Assembly (NCBI RefSeq): GCF_032397745.1
Contig: NZ_CP135921.1
Location: forward strand, 2,356,001 to 2,420,000
Reading direction: 5' to 3'
Length of the DNA stretch: 64,000 nucleotides
Source: Bradyrhizobium prioriisuperbiae
GTDB taxonomy: Bacteria > Pseudomonadota > Alphaproteobacteria > Rhizobiales > Xanthobacteraceae
The translations under genes were made by a program, and so were the position numbers. Under the pieces are notes generated by a model. It saw only the letters and a program-made list of their open reading frames with translations, was not told the DNA's origin and did no database searches. Shown piece by piece: positions 33,597 through 42,623 of this stretch (position 1 is its first letter; each line of letters opens with the position of its first letter).

Positions 33597-35168
33597 TCAG
33601 CCCATTCTCGGGTCCAACGTTACCGACCACAACGCCGTATCGGCTCGATCGCGCAGGGTTACGGTTAATTGCCCGGTCGCACCTTCGATCTTGCAATGGC
33701 CGAAGAACTGCATGCCGGCCGAGGGCGGCAGGTTCTGCTTGTCGGCGCCGGGCGCCTTGATGAACTTGATCTCGGGGCCAAACGTGTTGTCCATCGGGTT
33801 GGGGCCGAAGGTGCCGGCGTGCAGCGGGCCGGACACGAACTCCCAGAACGGATCGAAATCCTGGAACTGGGCCTTGTCCGGATTGTAATAGTGCGCAGCC
33901 GCATAATGCACGTCGGCGGTCAGCCACACCGTGTTGCGGATGCCGGCGGTCTTGATGAAACGCAGGAGATCGGCGATTTCGAGTTCGCGGCCGCGTGCCG
34001 GGCCGTCGCCCTGGGCGATGGCTTCCGATCCCTTGCTGTTGGTCGCGTCGTCATAAACGACGATGCCGATCGGCATGTCGGAGGCGATCACTTTCCAGGT
34101 GGCGCGCGAGGCCAGCAGTTCGCGCTTCAGCCAGGCCAGCTGATCGGCGCCGATGAAGTACGCGTCGGGGCCATAAGTCGTCTGCAGATTGTCGCCGTTC
34201 GGGCCGCGATAGCTGCGCTCGTCCAGCATGAACACGTCGAGGTGCGGGCCGTAATTGATGGTGCGGTAGACGCGGCCCGGCTCCACGATGCTTTCGCGCA
34301 TCGGATACATCTCGTGAAAGGCGCGTGCGGCGCGCGCAGCCAAGAGCGTGATGTCGCGCTCCTTGTAGGTGGCGGGCAGTTGTTTCGACAGCGACCAGTT
34401 GTTGGTCACCTCGTGGTCGTCCCACTGCACGAAGATCGGCACCTCGGCATTGAATGCGCGCAAATTGTCGTCGAGCAAATTGTATTTGTGCGCGGCGCGG
34501 TATTCGGCGAGCGTTTCCGCGACCTTGGCTTTTTCCGGGATGGTGATGTTCTTCCAGATCTTGCCGTCGGGCAGCTTCACCTCGGCGGGGATCACGCCGT
34601 CGGCATAGATTGTGTCGCCGGAGTGGATGAAGAGATCCGGATTGTGTTTGCGCATGGCGGAGAAGATGCTCATGCCGCCATCGTCCGGATTGATGCCCCA
34701 GCCCTGGCCTGCAACGTCGCCGCCCCAGACGAAGCTGACGTCGCGGCGGCTTCCCGGCGCGGTGCGGAAACGGCCGACCACCGGCTCGCCGACGATGTCG
34801 ATGTGCGACAGATCGCGAAAGCGCGCGCGATAGAAGATGGTCTGGTCCGACGGCAGGTTCTCGATCAGCATCTTCGCCGTGAAGTCGCTTTCGGGCAGCG
34901 CATTGATCGGCGGCAGCGCGCGGGCGTCCTTGAATGATTCGGTGGTCGCAACTTCGACCATCAGTTGCGCGGGACGATCGGCGCGAGCCCAGACCACGCC
35001 GGAGTCGAGCGACACGTCGCCCGCCTGCACGCCGTGGGTGACCTGCGGCCGGTCCGCGGCGCGGCTCAGATAGGGCATGGCGATGCCACCGAGGGACGTC
35101 ATCGCGCCGGTGGCTGCAGCGGTGGTCAGGAAACGGCGGCGGGAAATCGGGCCCTGGCGAATCGGCAT
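33597..35168 (-). CDS. phoD: PhoD-like alkaline phosphatase / phosphodiesterase
   Basis: A 523-residue secreted phosphatase. The N-terminus ISRRRFLTTAAATGAM is a twin-arginine signal, as expected for PhoD. The mature part begins with the PhoD_N domain (VTHGVQAGDVSLDSGVVWARAD across about 43-64). The metal-binding core includes VWGGDVAGQGWG, IHSGDTIYADG and VQWDDHEVTNNWS. Further motifs are MLDERSYRG and WLTADVHYAAAHYY. PhoD binds Ca and Fe and releases phosphate from monoesters and diesters. The ATG at 35168 is chosen because GGAG lies eight bases upstream and the Tat motif follows. Confidence 0.94.
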   Translation of the reverse strand: MPIRQGPISRRRFLTTAAATGAMTSLGGIAMPYLSRAADRPQVTHGVQAGDVSLDSGVVWARADRPAQLMVEVATTESFKDARALPPINALPESDFTAKMLIENLPSDQTIFYRARFRDLSHIDIVGEPVVGRFRTAPGSRRDVSFVWGGDVAGQGWGINPDDGGMSIFSAMRKHNPDLFIHSGDTIYADGVIPAEVKLPDGKIWKNITIPEKAKVAETLAEYRAAHKYNLLDDNLRAFNAEVPIFVQWDDHEVTNNWSLSKQLPATYKERDITLLAARAARAFHEMYPMRESIVEPGRVYRTINYGPHLDVFMLDERSYRGPNGDNLQTTYGPDAYFIGADQLAWLKRELLASRATWKVIASDMPIGIVVYDDATNSKGSEAIAQGDGPARGRELEIADLLRFIKTAGIRNTVWLTADVHYAAAHYYNPDKAQFQDFDPFWEFVSGPLHAGTFGPNPMDNTFGPEIKFIKAPGADKQNLPPSAGMQFFGHCKIEGATGQLTVTLRDRADTALWSVTLDPRMG

Positions 35169-35290
35169 GAAGGAAGCTCCATCTTTGGAAGTGTTCCAAA
35201 CCATGGGTAGCCACGCTTACAGCGCGAAAACGGATCCATGAAAGTTTGATGACGCTGCACTGAAATTACGGTGCGGCATCTCAGCGCGTA

Positions 35291-36727
35291 TTAAGCGCGC
35301 AACTGCACTGTCGGGCGCGGTGGCGTCGCCATCAGCACGCTACGGCGGTCGGCGACTGCGGTGTGGAACTGCTCTAGCGCGATGTTGAACGCAGTCAAAG
35401 GGCCGTCGTCGATCGCGCCATCTTCGTAGCAGCGCAGCGTATTTCGCAGGATGGTGTCGGCCTCGGCCTGCATCCCGTCCAGTTCTTGGTGGGTGCTGGC
35501 CTGACGAACCTGCGACAGCATCTCCAGCAACCGGTCTCGTAACGTGGTGTTGTTCTGGCGTTCGTCGCGCTTCAGATAGCCCGCGAACCAGGCGCCCAGC
35601 GAACCCATGGCGGAGAGGCCCATGATGCCCCACCAGATGAAATCGCTGTAGCGATCGAGGAAGGTCTTTTCCTCGCCGTCGACATAGGCGGCCGCGCCCG
35701 GATGTGCCGGGATGTCGGCGTCCTTGTCGGTGTCGGGGGTTTCGATCTTGGACGCCGACGGCGCTTCGGCGGCAGCGTTCTGGCGCTGCGCGAAAATCTG
35801 CCGCGTCAGCATGCCGATGGTGGCTTCCGACAGCGATTTCCGTGCCACGATGTGGTGCGAGAAGCTGATGGTCTTCACCTCTTCCTCGGGGCGCGGCGGC
35901 ACGCCGCCGAGGACACCGGCGGGGATTTCCGCCGCGTCATAGGCCGGGAAGTTCTGCGCGATCGCATCAGCTGCGTCGATGGCGAGGAAGGTCGGCTCGC
36001 CGCCATCTTTCTGCGAGGCCGCGAGCGCGTCCGCTGTGATCTTGCTGTTCAGCGGGCCGGCGGCCAGGAACGCGTCGACCTTCTGCGTGCGCGTGGCTTC
36101 GGCCACTTCGTTGGTCGAGAACTGCACGACCTCGACCTTGGCAGGATCGACGCCGTACTGACGAAGGATCACTTTCAGCAGGTTGATGTTGGCCGTTGTT
36201 TTGCCGATCACGCCGACGCGGCGGCCCGCGAGATTCTGGATTTTCTTGATCGGGTTTTTGACTTTCTTGCCCTTGCCGGGGGAGGGAACCCACAGCACCA
36301 CGAGATTCTTGCGCAGCACCGCGACACTTGCAGCGTCCTTTGGCACGTCGAGATCGCCGCGGATAACAGCGAGATCAGCGACCTTGTTGGACAACGCCGC
36401 CGCACTTGCGGTCGCACCTTCGGTCGGAATGATTTTCAGTCGGATATAACCGCGCTCGCGGGAGAAGGTGTGGGCCAGTGCCTGCATCACCTTGACGTCT
36501 TCGCTGTTGGGCGGCCCGACGGCGATCTTCAGCGTCACCGGGCGCATGGCGATGTAAATCGCGCCGACCACCACCAGCACGATGGCCAATGCCGCCGCCA
36601 GCGGCATGAAGATGCCGGCGCCCTTCGGGGCACGTTTGCCGCGGACGGGCGTTGGTCCCGGCACAGGTTCTCCCGGGCCGCTCAGGGGAGGCGACCGTGA
36701 AAACATCTGCTGGAGGTTCAGGTTCAT
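35291..36727 (-). CDS. TAXI family TRAP receptor with two membrane anchors
   Basis: A 478-residue protein combining a TAXI-type solute-binding domain (about 65-330, including AVGPPNSEDVKVMQALA, GVIGKTTANINLLKVIL and DAFLAAGPLN) with an N-terminal membrane helix (about 39-61) and a second helix near 356-380 (FIWWGIMGLSAMGSLGAWFA). The C-terminal 95 residues are a helical cytoplasmic-looking domain (LRDRLLEMLSQVRQAST). Usual TAXI receptors are free periplasmic proteins, so this anchored form may sense a ligand and not deliver it. No TRAP permease is adjacent. The ATG at 36727 is preferred to a GTG two codons upstream. Confidence 0.85.
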   Translation of the reverse strand: MNLNLQQMFSRSPPLSGPGEPVPGPTPVRGKRAPKGAGIFMPLAAALAIVLVVVGAIYIAMRPVTLKIAVGPPNSEDVKVMQALAHTFSRERGYIRLKIIPTEGATASAAALSNKVADLAVIRGDLDVPKDAASVAVLRKNLVVLWVPSPGKGKKVKNPIKKIQNLAGRRVGVIGKTTANINLLKVILRQYGVDPAKVEVVQFSTNEVAEATRTQKVDAFLAAGPLNSKITADALAASQKDGGEPTFLAIDAADAIAQNFPAYDAAEIPAGVLGGVPPRPEEEVKTISFSHHIVARKSLSEATIGMLTRQIFAQRQNAAAEAPSASKIETPDTDKDADIPAHPGAAAYVDGEEKTFLDRYSDFIWWGIMGLSAMGSLGAWFAGYLKRDERQNNTTLRDRLLEMLSQVRQASTHQELDGMQAEADTILRNTLRCYEDGAIDDGPLTAFNIALEQFHTAVADRRSVLMATPPRPTVQLRA

Positions 36728-36917
36728 CAGCACCGGTCCGATTGAGAATATAATTATAGCAAATTTAGGAGCTTAAGAGCATGCCCCGGTCCTGCGATCG
36801 GCAGATACCGGTTCATGGTTACCAGCCGCCAATCGCGGCACCGCAATTCGATCCCGTTATGTTTAGGGTGAGACTGGCCAGGACGGGGTCAAGTTCATGT
36901 GATGACAGGAGGTTTCG

Positions 36918-37217
36918 ATGGTTGAAGTGATATCCGGCGAGGCGAGGCAGGCGGCGCTGGCGGAGCTTCCGGGCTGGTCCCAGGTGAACGGGCGGGATGC
37001 CATCGCCAGGACCTTCGTTTTCAAGGATTTCAACGAGGCATTCGGGTTCATGACCCGGGTGGCGCTTGCGGCCGAGAAGCGCGATCACCATCCGGAATGG
37101 CGCAATGTCTACAAGACTGTAGAGGTGGTGCTGACGACCCATGATGCGGGCGGCGTCACCACACGCGACATCGAACTGGCCAAAATCATGAACAAGGCGG
37201 CCGGTGCTGCGTCCTGA
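36918..37217 (+). CDS. phhB: 4a-hydroxytetrahydrobiopterin dehydratase (pterin carbinolamine dehydratase)
   Basis: A 99-residue PCD/DCoH protein, which regenerates quinonoid dihydropterin for aromatic amino acid hydroxylases. Catalytic residues are visible in [10 protein letters not shown] (His57, His58, Pro59) with [21 protein letters not shown] providing the remaining strand and the Asp near 84. AGGAGG lies close before the ATG at 36918. No phenylalanine hydroxylase is adjacent; in many bacteria PCD-like proteins act in molybdopterin metabolism instead. Confidence 0.93.
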   Translation: MVEVISGEARQAALAELPGWSQVNGRDAIARTFVFKDFNEAFGFMTRVALAAEKRDHHPEWRNVYKTVEVVLTTHDAGGVTTRDIELAKIMNKAAGAAS

Positions 37218-37325
37218 AGTCGCGGCTGCAATCTTGCGATGAACGGACGCGGTCCCCAAGTGTGCGGTGGCGATGGATGCGGACTCCGGTTCCGGCGTCT
37301 TCATCTCACTTGATGGAGCGTTGCG

Positions 37326-37718
37326 ATGGGAACCGAACAGACAGCTGATTTCGAGCCGGCCGATCAGCCAGCTCAGGATCGCGCGCGCGTTCGACGAGAT
37401 CTCTGGGCGAAGATCAAATCGGTGACAGCACAACTGCCGTTCGCCGAGGATTTGCTTGCGGCCTATTACTGCGCCTTCGACCGGCAGACGCCGCGCCATG
37501 TGCAGGTGGCGCTGCTCGGCGCGCTCGCCTATTTCATCATGCCGTTCGATTTCATTCCGGACATCATGCCGGTGCTCGGCTTCACCGACGACGCGGCAAT
37601 TCTCGCCACCGCGATCCAGCTGGTGTCCAGTCACATCCTCCCGGATCATCGTGATGCTGCGCGAGATGCATTGGCGAGGTTGCGCGAGGAGAGTGAATCG
37701 AAGGACGCTGCGGCGTAA
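37326..37718 (+). CDS. YkvA / DUF1232 family protein
   Basis: A 130-residue protein with a central hydrophobic part. The DUF1232 signature spans residues about 44-100: DLLAAYYCAFDRQTPRHVQV, then LGALAYFIMPFDFIPDIMP, and LGFTDDAAILATAI. The IMPFDFIPD motif is diagnostic of this family. Function is unknown; members are small membrane-associated proteins. A dispersed palindromic repeat follows. Confidence 0.9.
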   Translation: MGTEQTADFEPADQPAQDRARVRRDLWAKIKSVTAQLPFAEDLLAAYYCAFDRQTPRHVQVALLGALAYFIMPFDFIPDIMPVLGFTDDAAILATAIQLVSSHILPDHRDAARDALARLREESESKDAAA

Positions 37719-37810
37719 GCGCAGGGTGTTGACGCAGTGAGAACCGCTGCGTGTCCGCATTTTCAGCGACATGCATTCGTTGTTGGCCCAGGCACTTCAC
37801 CATTCTCAGC

Positions 37811-37902
37811 CGTCATGCCCGGCCCTTGGGCCGGGTATCCACGACTTCCTTTGCAGCACCGCCGATAAGGCGTGGATGCCCGCACCAAGTGCGGGCATGA
37901 CG
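37811..37902. repeat. Intergenic palindromic repeat (CGTCATGCCCG ... CGGGCATGACG)
   Basis: Outer arms CGTCATGCCCG and the complementary GGGCATGACG enclose inner TATCCACG and CGTGGAT segments, with small hairpins inside each half (CCGGCCCTTGGGCCGG and GCCCGCACCAAGTGCGGGC). The design matches the elements at 632 and 5380 but the sequence belongs to a different family. It fills most of the space between the YkvA gene and the convergent oxidoreductase. Confidence 0.8.
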
Positions 37903-37971
37903 GCGGAGGGAGCGGAGACGCCTCGACACATCACGCAACATGCGGCGGGCAGTCGCGTGGTGCCTCACCTA

Positions 37972-38946
37972 TCACGGATGCAAAATCACCTTGCCCATCG
38001 CCTGGCGGCCGGCCAGCACTTTCAGCGCATCCGCGGTCTGTGCCAGCGGGAAGGTGCGGTCGACATGCGATGAGATCTTGCCCTCCGCGGTCCACTGCAC
38101 GAGCTTCTGCAGATTGGCGCGGTTCTTCTCCGGATTGAGTTTCGCCCAGGCGCCCCAGAAGACGCCGCGAATGTCGCAGCCTTTCAGCAGCGCAAGGTTG
38201 AGCGGGATCTTCGGAATGTCGCCGGCGGCGAAGCCGATCACCAGGAAACGGCCTTCCCAGGACACCGAGCGAAGAGCAGCTTCGGCGTAAGCGCCGCCGA
38301 CCGGATCGAACACGATATCGACGCCCTTGCCGCCGGTGAGTTTCTTGAGGCCTTCCTTCAAATCTTCCTTGGCGTAATTGAGCGTCAGTTCGGCGCCGTG
38401 TTGTTTGGCGAATTCGAGCTTCTCGTCCGATGACGCGCAGGCGATCACCTTCAATCCCATCAGCTTGCCGAGTTCGCATGCCGCAAGGCCGGTGCCGCCG
38501 GCGGCTCCCAGGACGGCGAGTGTCTCGCCGGGTTTCGGCCGTGCGCGGTCTTCCAGCGCATGCAGTGCGGTGCCGTAGATGATGATGATGCCGGCGGCAC
38601 GATCGTAATCAAGGTTGTCGGGAATTTTCACCGCCTGCGCGGCGGGCAGCGCGATCTTTTCGCGTGCGCCATTGTGGCCACACGATGCCACTACCCGGTC
38701 GCCGACCTTCAGGTCGGTGACGCCGGCGCCAACGCTCTCGATCAGGCCGGCGACTTCCGCCGCCGGCGAAAACGGGAACGGCGGCTTGATCTGGTATTTG
38801 CCCTGGATCATCAGGATGTCGAAGAAGTTCAGCGCCGCCGCCTTGATGGCGATCACAACTTCGCCCGGTGCCGCGACGGGATCCGGGACATCCGCCAGCA
38901 CGAGGTCATCGGGGCCGCAATACTGAGAACACAAAATGGCTTTCAT
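37972..38946 (-). CDS. NADPH:quinone oxidoreductase-like zinc-independent MDR
   Basis: A 324-residue medium-chain dehydrogenase/reductase of the quinone oxidoreductase group. It has the N-terminal GroES-like domain (FPFSPAAEVAGLIESVGAGV) and a nucleotide-binding domain with VLGAAGGTGLAACELGK, close to the AxxGxxG pattern of zinc-less MDRs. The Cys ligands of structural zinc are absent. The typical substrate is a quinone or enone with NADPH. It starts at 38946 and is divergent from the IalB-like gene. Confidence 0.92.
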   Translation of the reverse strand: MKAILCSQYCGPDDLVLADVPDPVAAPGEVVIAIKAAALNFFDILMIQGKYQIKPPFPFSPAAEVAGLIESVGAGVTDLKVGDRVVASCGHNGAREKIALPAAQAVKIPDNLDYDRAAGIIIIYGTALHALEDRARPKPGETLAVLGAAGGTGLAACELGKLMGLKVIACASSDEKLEFAKQHGAELTLNYAKEDLKEGLKKLTGGKGVDIVFDPVGGAYAEAALRSVSWEGRFLVIGFAAGDIPKIPLNLALLKGCDIRGVFWGAWAKLNPEKNRANLQKLVQWTAEGKISSHVDRTFPLAQTADALKVLAGRQAMGKVILHP

Positions 38947-39205
38947 GGCAGGACACCTGAATCACAAGAGGGACATTGAACCTGAATTCTTCATGGCGGA
39001 TTTGAGGCCGCGCGACAATCCGGTCATGAGCACTCCGACTATATTGCGAATGTCGGCAGATCGTCGCAACCTGCTTCACAAACAGGCGTTTCCCGGTTAT
39101 TCCAAGAGTCGGAATATTCGACACTGGCGGATGACGGGGCCATCGCCGAATCTGTCGATACCTGTCTATCTATACCTGGTGCGACGATATCTGGAGCGAG
39201 ACGCG

Positions 39206-39817
39206 ATGATGTCCATGCGGCAAACACTGACGATGCTTTCAGCGGGCGTGCTGATGTCGGGTGTGCTGTCTGTCGTGGCCGCGCCGCAGGCCGCGCTCGC
39301 GCAGAACGCGAAATCCAAATCGTCGAAGCAAGAGGCGGCGACACCAAAGCCCGCCGCGGTCGGCGGCGCGGAGCCGACGCTGATCGGCCAGTTCGGAACA
39401 TGGGGCGCGTATACGGCCATGCCGAACGGCAAGAAGGTCTGCTTCGCGCTGGCCAAGCCGTCGTCGTCGAAGACCAATCCGCCAAATCGTCCGCGCGATC
39501 CGGCCTATGTGTTCATCTCCAGCCGTCCGGCAGAGAAGGTCGTCAACGAAGTCTCCGTGATGATCGGCTATCAGTTGAAGCCGGGCTCGGACTCCGCGCT
39601 CGAAATCGGCAGCGCGCGTTATGCGATGTACACCCAGGGCGACGGTCTGTGGATCAAGAATGCGGCCGAAGAGGATCGCATGGTCGAGGCGCTGCGCAAG
39701 GGAACTGACGTTACCGTGAAGGGCGTTTCGGCCAAGGGCACCGAGACCACGGACACCTTTTCCCTCAAGGGCCTGGCCCAGGCGCTGGACCGGCTGGCCC
39801 AGGATTGCCGCCGTTAA
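39206..39817 (+). CDS. IalB (invasion associated locus B) family exported protein
   Basis: A 203-residue protein with a signal peptide (hydrophobic region about 10-30, cleavage after ALAQ) and a single IalB-type beta domain. Family segments are GQFGTWGAYTAMPNGKKVCF and the later MIGYQLKPGS, LWIKNAAEEDRMVEALRKG and DTFSLKGLAQALDRL. IalB was named in Bartonella, but this family is widespread in non-pathogenic alphaproteobacteria and its role there is unknown. GGAG is nine bases before ATG 39206; the frame upstream is not conserved-looking. Confidence 0.85.
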   Translation: MMSMRQTLTMLSAGVLMSGVLSVVAAPQAALAQNAKSKSSKQEAATPKPAAVGGAEPTLIGQFGTWGAYTAMPNGKKVCFALAKPSSSKTNPPNRPRDPAYVFISSRPAEKVVNEVSVMIGYQLKPGSDSALEIGSARYAMYTQGDGLWIKNAAEEDRMVEALRKGTDVTVKGVSAKGTETTDTFSLKGLAQALDRLAQDCRR

Positions 39818-39823
39818 CCGTCC

Positions 39824-39900
39824 CTGGTGTGCTGAACGCGAAGTACCTGCAGTTTCGCGGCAGGCTCTTTCAGGTACTTCGCGTTCAAAAAGCACACCAG
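39824..39900. repeat. Long hairpin 1 downstream of the IalB-like gene
   Basis: CTGGTGTGCTGAACGCGAAG and following TACCTG are mirrored by CAGGTACTTCGCGTTC and AGCACACCAG after a 20-base loop, with a short AAAA bulge. It begins seven bases after the stop codon. Confidence 0.8.
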
Positions 39901-39913
39901 AAATCATAAAGTT

Positions 39914-39990
39914 GCTAGTGTCCTTAACGCTTTGCAAGTTCGTACGGAGCTTGCCTGACATGCTGCGAACTTGCGAAGCTGGACACTAGC
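39914..39990. repeat. Long hairpin 2 between IalB-like gene and rlmN
   Basis: GCTAGTGTCC and the following GCTTTGCAAGTTCG are mirrored by CGAACTTGCGAAGC and GGACACTAGC. The element is 77 bases long, the same length as the hairpin at 39824, and 13 bases separate the two. No T tract follows. Confidence 0.8.
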
Positions 39991-40105
39991 CCGGTTGCAA
40001 GATTACGGAAAAAAGCTATCTGAAACGGGTATTTCGGGGTAAGCGTTGCGCCGGATACGGTTGCCGGCTCCTTTTGCCCGCCCGACCGCAGGACCAAGTG
40101 ATCAG

Positions 40106-41338
40106 ATGACCGAGCTATCGCCAGAGGCCATGAAGGCGCGCGAGCCATTGCGCGGCGGCATGCTTTTGGAAAAAACGCCACTGGAATCCTATGTTCCGCC
40201 GGCGATGCCGTCGCTGATCGGGCTGTCGCGCACGGAACTGATGGAGAAGCTGGCTGAGGTCGGCGTCGCGGCGCACCAGCGCAAGATGCGGGCCCAGCAG
40301 TTGTGGCACTGGATGTATGTCCGTGGTGCGCAGAGCTTCGACGAGATGTCGAACGTGTCGAAGGACATGCGCGCCGAGCTGGCCAAGCATTTCACCGTGG
40401 CGCGCCCCGAGATCGTGGCCGAGCAGGTGTCCAGCGACGGCACCCGCAAGTGGCTGCTGCGGCTGCCGAGCGGGCATGCGTCCGAGCGCCCGCACGAGGT
40501 CGAGTGCGTCTACATTCCCGAGACTGATCGCGGCACGCTGTGCGTGTCGTCGCAGGTCGGCTGCACCCTGAACTGCTCGTTCTGCCACACCGGCACCCAG
40601 CGGCTGGTGCGCAACCTCACCGCCGGCGAGATCGTCGGCCAGGTGATGATCGCGCGCGACCGGCTCAACGACTGGGTCGACCGCGAGACGCCGAACGGCA
40701 ATCGCCTGGTCACCAATGTGGTGATGATGGGCATGGGCGAGCCGCTGTACAATTTCGATGCGGTGCGCGATGCGTTGCTGATCGTCTCCGACAACGAAGG
40801 CATCGGCCTGTCGCGCCGCCGCATCACCCTGTCGACCTCCGGCGTGGTGCCGAACATCGCGCGCACCGGCGACGAGATCGGCGTGATGCTGGCGATCTCG
40901 CTGCACGCGGTGCGTGATGAGTTGCGCAACGAGCTGGTGCCGCTGAACCGCAAATATCCGATCGCCGAGCTGCTCGACGCCTGCCGCAATTATCCCGGTG
41001 CCTCGAACGCGCGCCGCATCACCTTCGAATACGTGATGCTGAAAGGCGTCAACGATTCGCTCGACGATGCGAGGCTGCTGGTCAAGCTGCTGAAGGGCAT
41101 TCCGGCGAAGATCAATCTGATCCCGTTCAATCCCTGGCCGGGCAGCCAGTACGAGTGCTCGGACTGGGACCAGATCGAGAAATTCTCCGAATACATCTTC
41201 AACGCCGGCTATTCCTCGCCGGTGCGCACGCCGCGCGGCCGCGATATCCTCGCCGCCTGCGGCCAGTTGAAGTCCGAGACCGAAAAACTGTCGGCGCACG
41301 AGCGGCAGGCGCTGCGCGCCATGGCGATGACGGACTAA
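40106..41338 (+). CDS. rlmN: Dual-specificity 23S rRNA A2503 / tRNA A37 C2-methyltransferase
   Basis: A 410-residue radical SAM enzyme that methylates C2 of A2503 in 23S rRNA and A37 of some tRNAs. The cluster motif CTLNCSFC gives Cys153, Cys157 and Cys160. [13 protein letters not shown] and the [15 protein letters not shown] segment are RlmN hallmarks, and the C-terminal Cys in [10 protein letters not shown] is the methyl-transfer Cys. The ATG at 40106 is chosen for an AGGA upstream; Met9 and Met19 are alternatives. The next gene starts directly after the stop. Confidence 0.97.
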   Translation: MTELSPEAMKAREPLRGGMLLEKTPLESYVPPAMPSLIGLSRTELMEKLAEVGVAAHQRKMRAQQLWHWMYVRGAQSFDEMSNVSKDMRAELAKHFTVARPEIVAEQVSSDGTRKWLLRLPSGHASERPHEVECVYIPETDRGTLCVSSQVGCTLNCSFCHTGTQRLVRNLTAGEIVGQVMIARDRLNDWVDRETPNGNRLVTNVVMMGMGEPLYNFDAVRDALLIVSDNEGIGLSRRRITLSTSGVVPNIARTGDEIGVMLAISLHAVRDELRNELVPLNRKYPIAELLDACRNYPGASNARRITFEYVMLKGVNDSLDDARLLVKLLKGIPAKINLIPFNPWPGSQYECSDWDQIEKFSEYIFNAGYSSPVRTPRGRDILAACGQLKSETEKLSAHERQALRAMAMTD

Positions 41339-41797
41339 ATGGCGCTGGTTGTCCGCATTATTGTCGTGCTGTTCGGCTTCCTGATCGCAAGCTTTGCCGC
41401 GGCCGCCGTGGTGATTGGCGCGATCCTGTTTCCCGATCTGAGCGGTCTCGATTTCCAGCTTGACGACAGCACCCTGCAACTGATTGCCGCCTTCGGCTTC
41501 ATCTTCATCAGCGGCTTTGCGCTGCTGCCGGCGATGCTGATCGCACTGATCACCGAGGCATTCGGCATCCGCAGCCTGCTGGCCTATGCGGTCGGCGGCG
41601 CCGTGGTCGGCGCGGCGTGCTATCTGAGCTTGGTGCCGTTCGACACCGCGACCATGTCGTTCAACGGCATCATCCGCCGCGAGCTGGAAGTGATGACCGG
41701 CGCCGGCATCGTCGCCGGCTTCGTCTACTGGGTGATCGCCGGCCGCAGGGCCGGGGCGTGGCGTGATGTGCCGCCCGACCAGGCTTCGGCGCGCTGA
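41339..41797 (+). CDS. Hypothetical four-helix membrane protein
   Basis: A 152-residue protein with four hydrophobic segments (about 3-30, 43-67, 74-95 and 115-135). The ATG follows the rlmN stop codon with no gap and its last base overlaps the next ATG (ATGA type), so rlmN, this gene and the PAP2 gene are probably cotranscribed. I recognise no named family; comparable proteins occur next to rlmN in related genomes as far as I remember. Function unknown. Confidence 0.8.
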   Translation: MALVVRIIVVLFGFLIASFAAAAVVIGAILFPDLSGLDFQLDDSTLQLIAAFGFIFISGFALLPAMLIALITEAFGIRSLLAYAVGGAVVGAACYLSLVPFDTATMSFNGIIRRELEVMTGAGIVAGFVYWVIAGRRAGAWRDVPPDQASAR

Positions 41798-42549
41798 TGA
41801 CCCGCACGGGGCTTTTTGTGGCGCTCGCGCTGTCGCTCGCCTTTCTGGTGGTGTTCGGACTGCATCCCGAACTCGATCTGAAAATCGCGGCCTGGTTCTA
41901 CGATCCGGTCACCAAAACCTTCCCGCTGAAATCGAACCTGTTCGCCATTATCGTGCGTGATGTGGTGATGTGGGTGGCCTGGGCGTTCGCGGTGCCCTCG
42001 ATTATCGCGGTGGCGGTCAAGTTCGCCCGGCCGCTGAAACCGTTGATCATGCCGGGCCGCACCGTCGTTTTCCTGCTGATCACCATCGTGCTGTCTGCCG
42101 GCATCCTGTCGAACCTCGTCTTCAAGGGCCATTGGGGGCGTCCGCGTCCAGTGATGGTCGCCGAGTTCAACGGTCCCTGGGAGTTCAAGTCCTGGTATGA
42201 TCCAAGCGGCGCTTGCCCGAAAAACTGCTCTTTCTTCTCCGGCGAAGGCGCGACCGCGTTCTGGACCTATGCCCCGGCCGCGCTGGCGCCGCCGGCCTGG
42301 CGGCCGCTGGCTTATGTCGGCGCCACCCTGTTCGGGCTCGCCACCGGGGGATTGCGGATGGCTTTCGGCGGCCATTTCCTCACCGACGTGCTGGTGTCGG
42401 GCCTGGTGCCATTTTTCGTGATTTGGCTGGCTTATGCCCTGATTTACCGCTGGCCGCGGACGCGGCTGACCGACGAAAGGGTCGATGCCACGCTGACCCG
42501 GTGGGCGTTGCCGGGCTACCGGTGGCTGCAAAGACTGTTGCGCCGTTAA
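41797..42549 (+). CDS. PAP2 family lipid phosphatase
   Basis: A 250-residue inner-membrane protein with about six helices. The three PAP2 motifs are present: K-x6-RP as KGHWGRPRP (near 110), a variant of PSGH as SFFSGEGA (near 146), and R-x5-H-x3-D as [11 protein letters not shown] (near 188-198). Motif 2 has Glu where many members have His, as in LpxE/Lpp1-like lipid A or phosphatidate phosphatases of rhizobia. The active site should face the periplasm. Substrate undetermined. Confidence 0.85.
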   Translation: MTRTGLFVALALSLAFLVVFGLHPELDLKIAAWFYDPVTKTFPLKSNLFAIIVRDVVMWVAWAFAVPSIIAVAVKFARPLKPLIMPGRTVVFLLITIVLSAGILSNLVFKGHWGRPRPVMVAEFNGPWEFKSWYDPSGACPKNCSFFSGEGATAFWTYAPAALAPPAWRPLAYVGATLFGLATGGLRMAFGGHFLTDVLVSGLVPFFVIWLAYALIYRWPRTRLTDERVDATLTRWALPGYRWLQRLLRR

Positions 42550-42623
42550 GGGTTCTGCCTATAGTCCCGCCGAATTGGGACCTGCCGAGAGGGTCGGTCC
42601 CCGCCAAATTCCATAGGGTTTTC

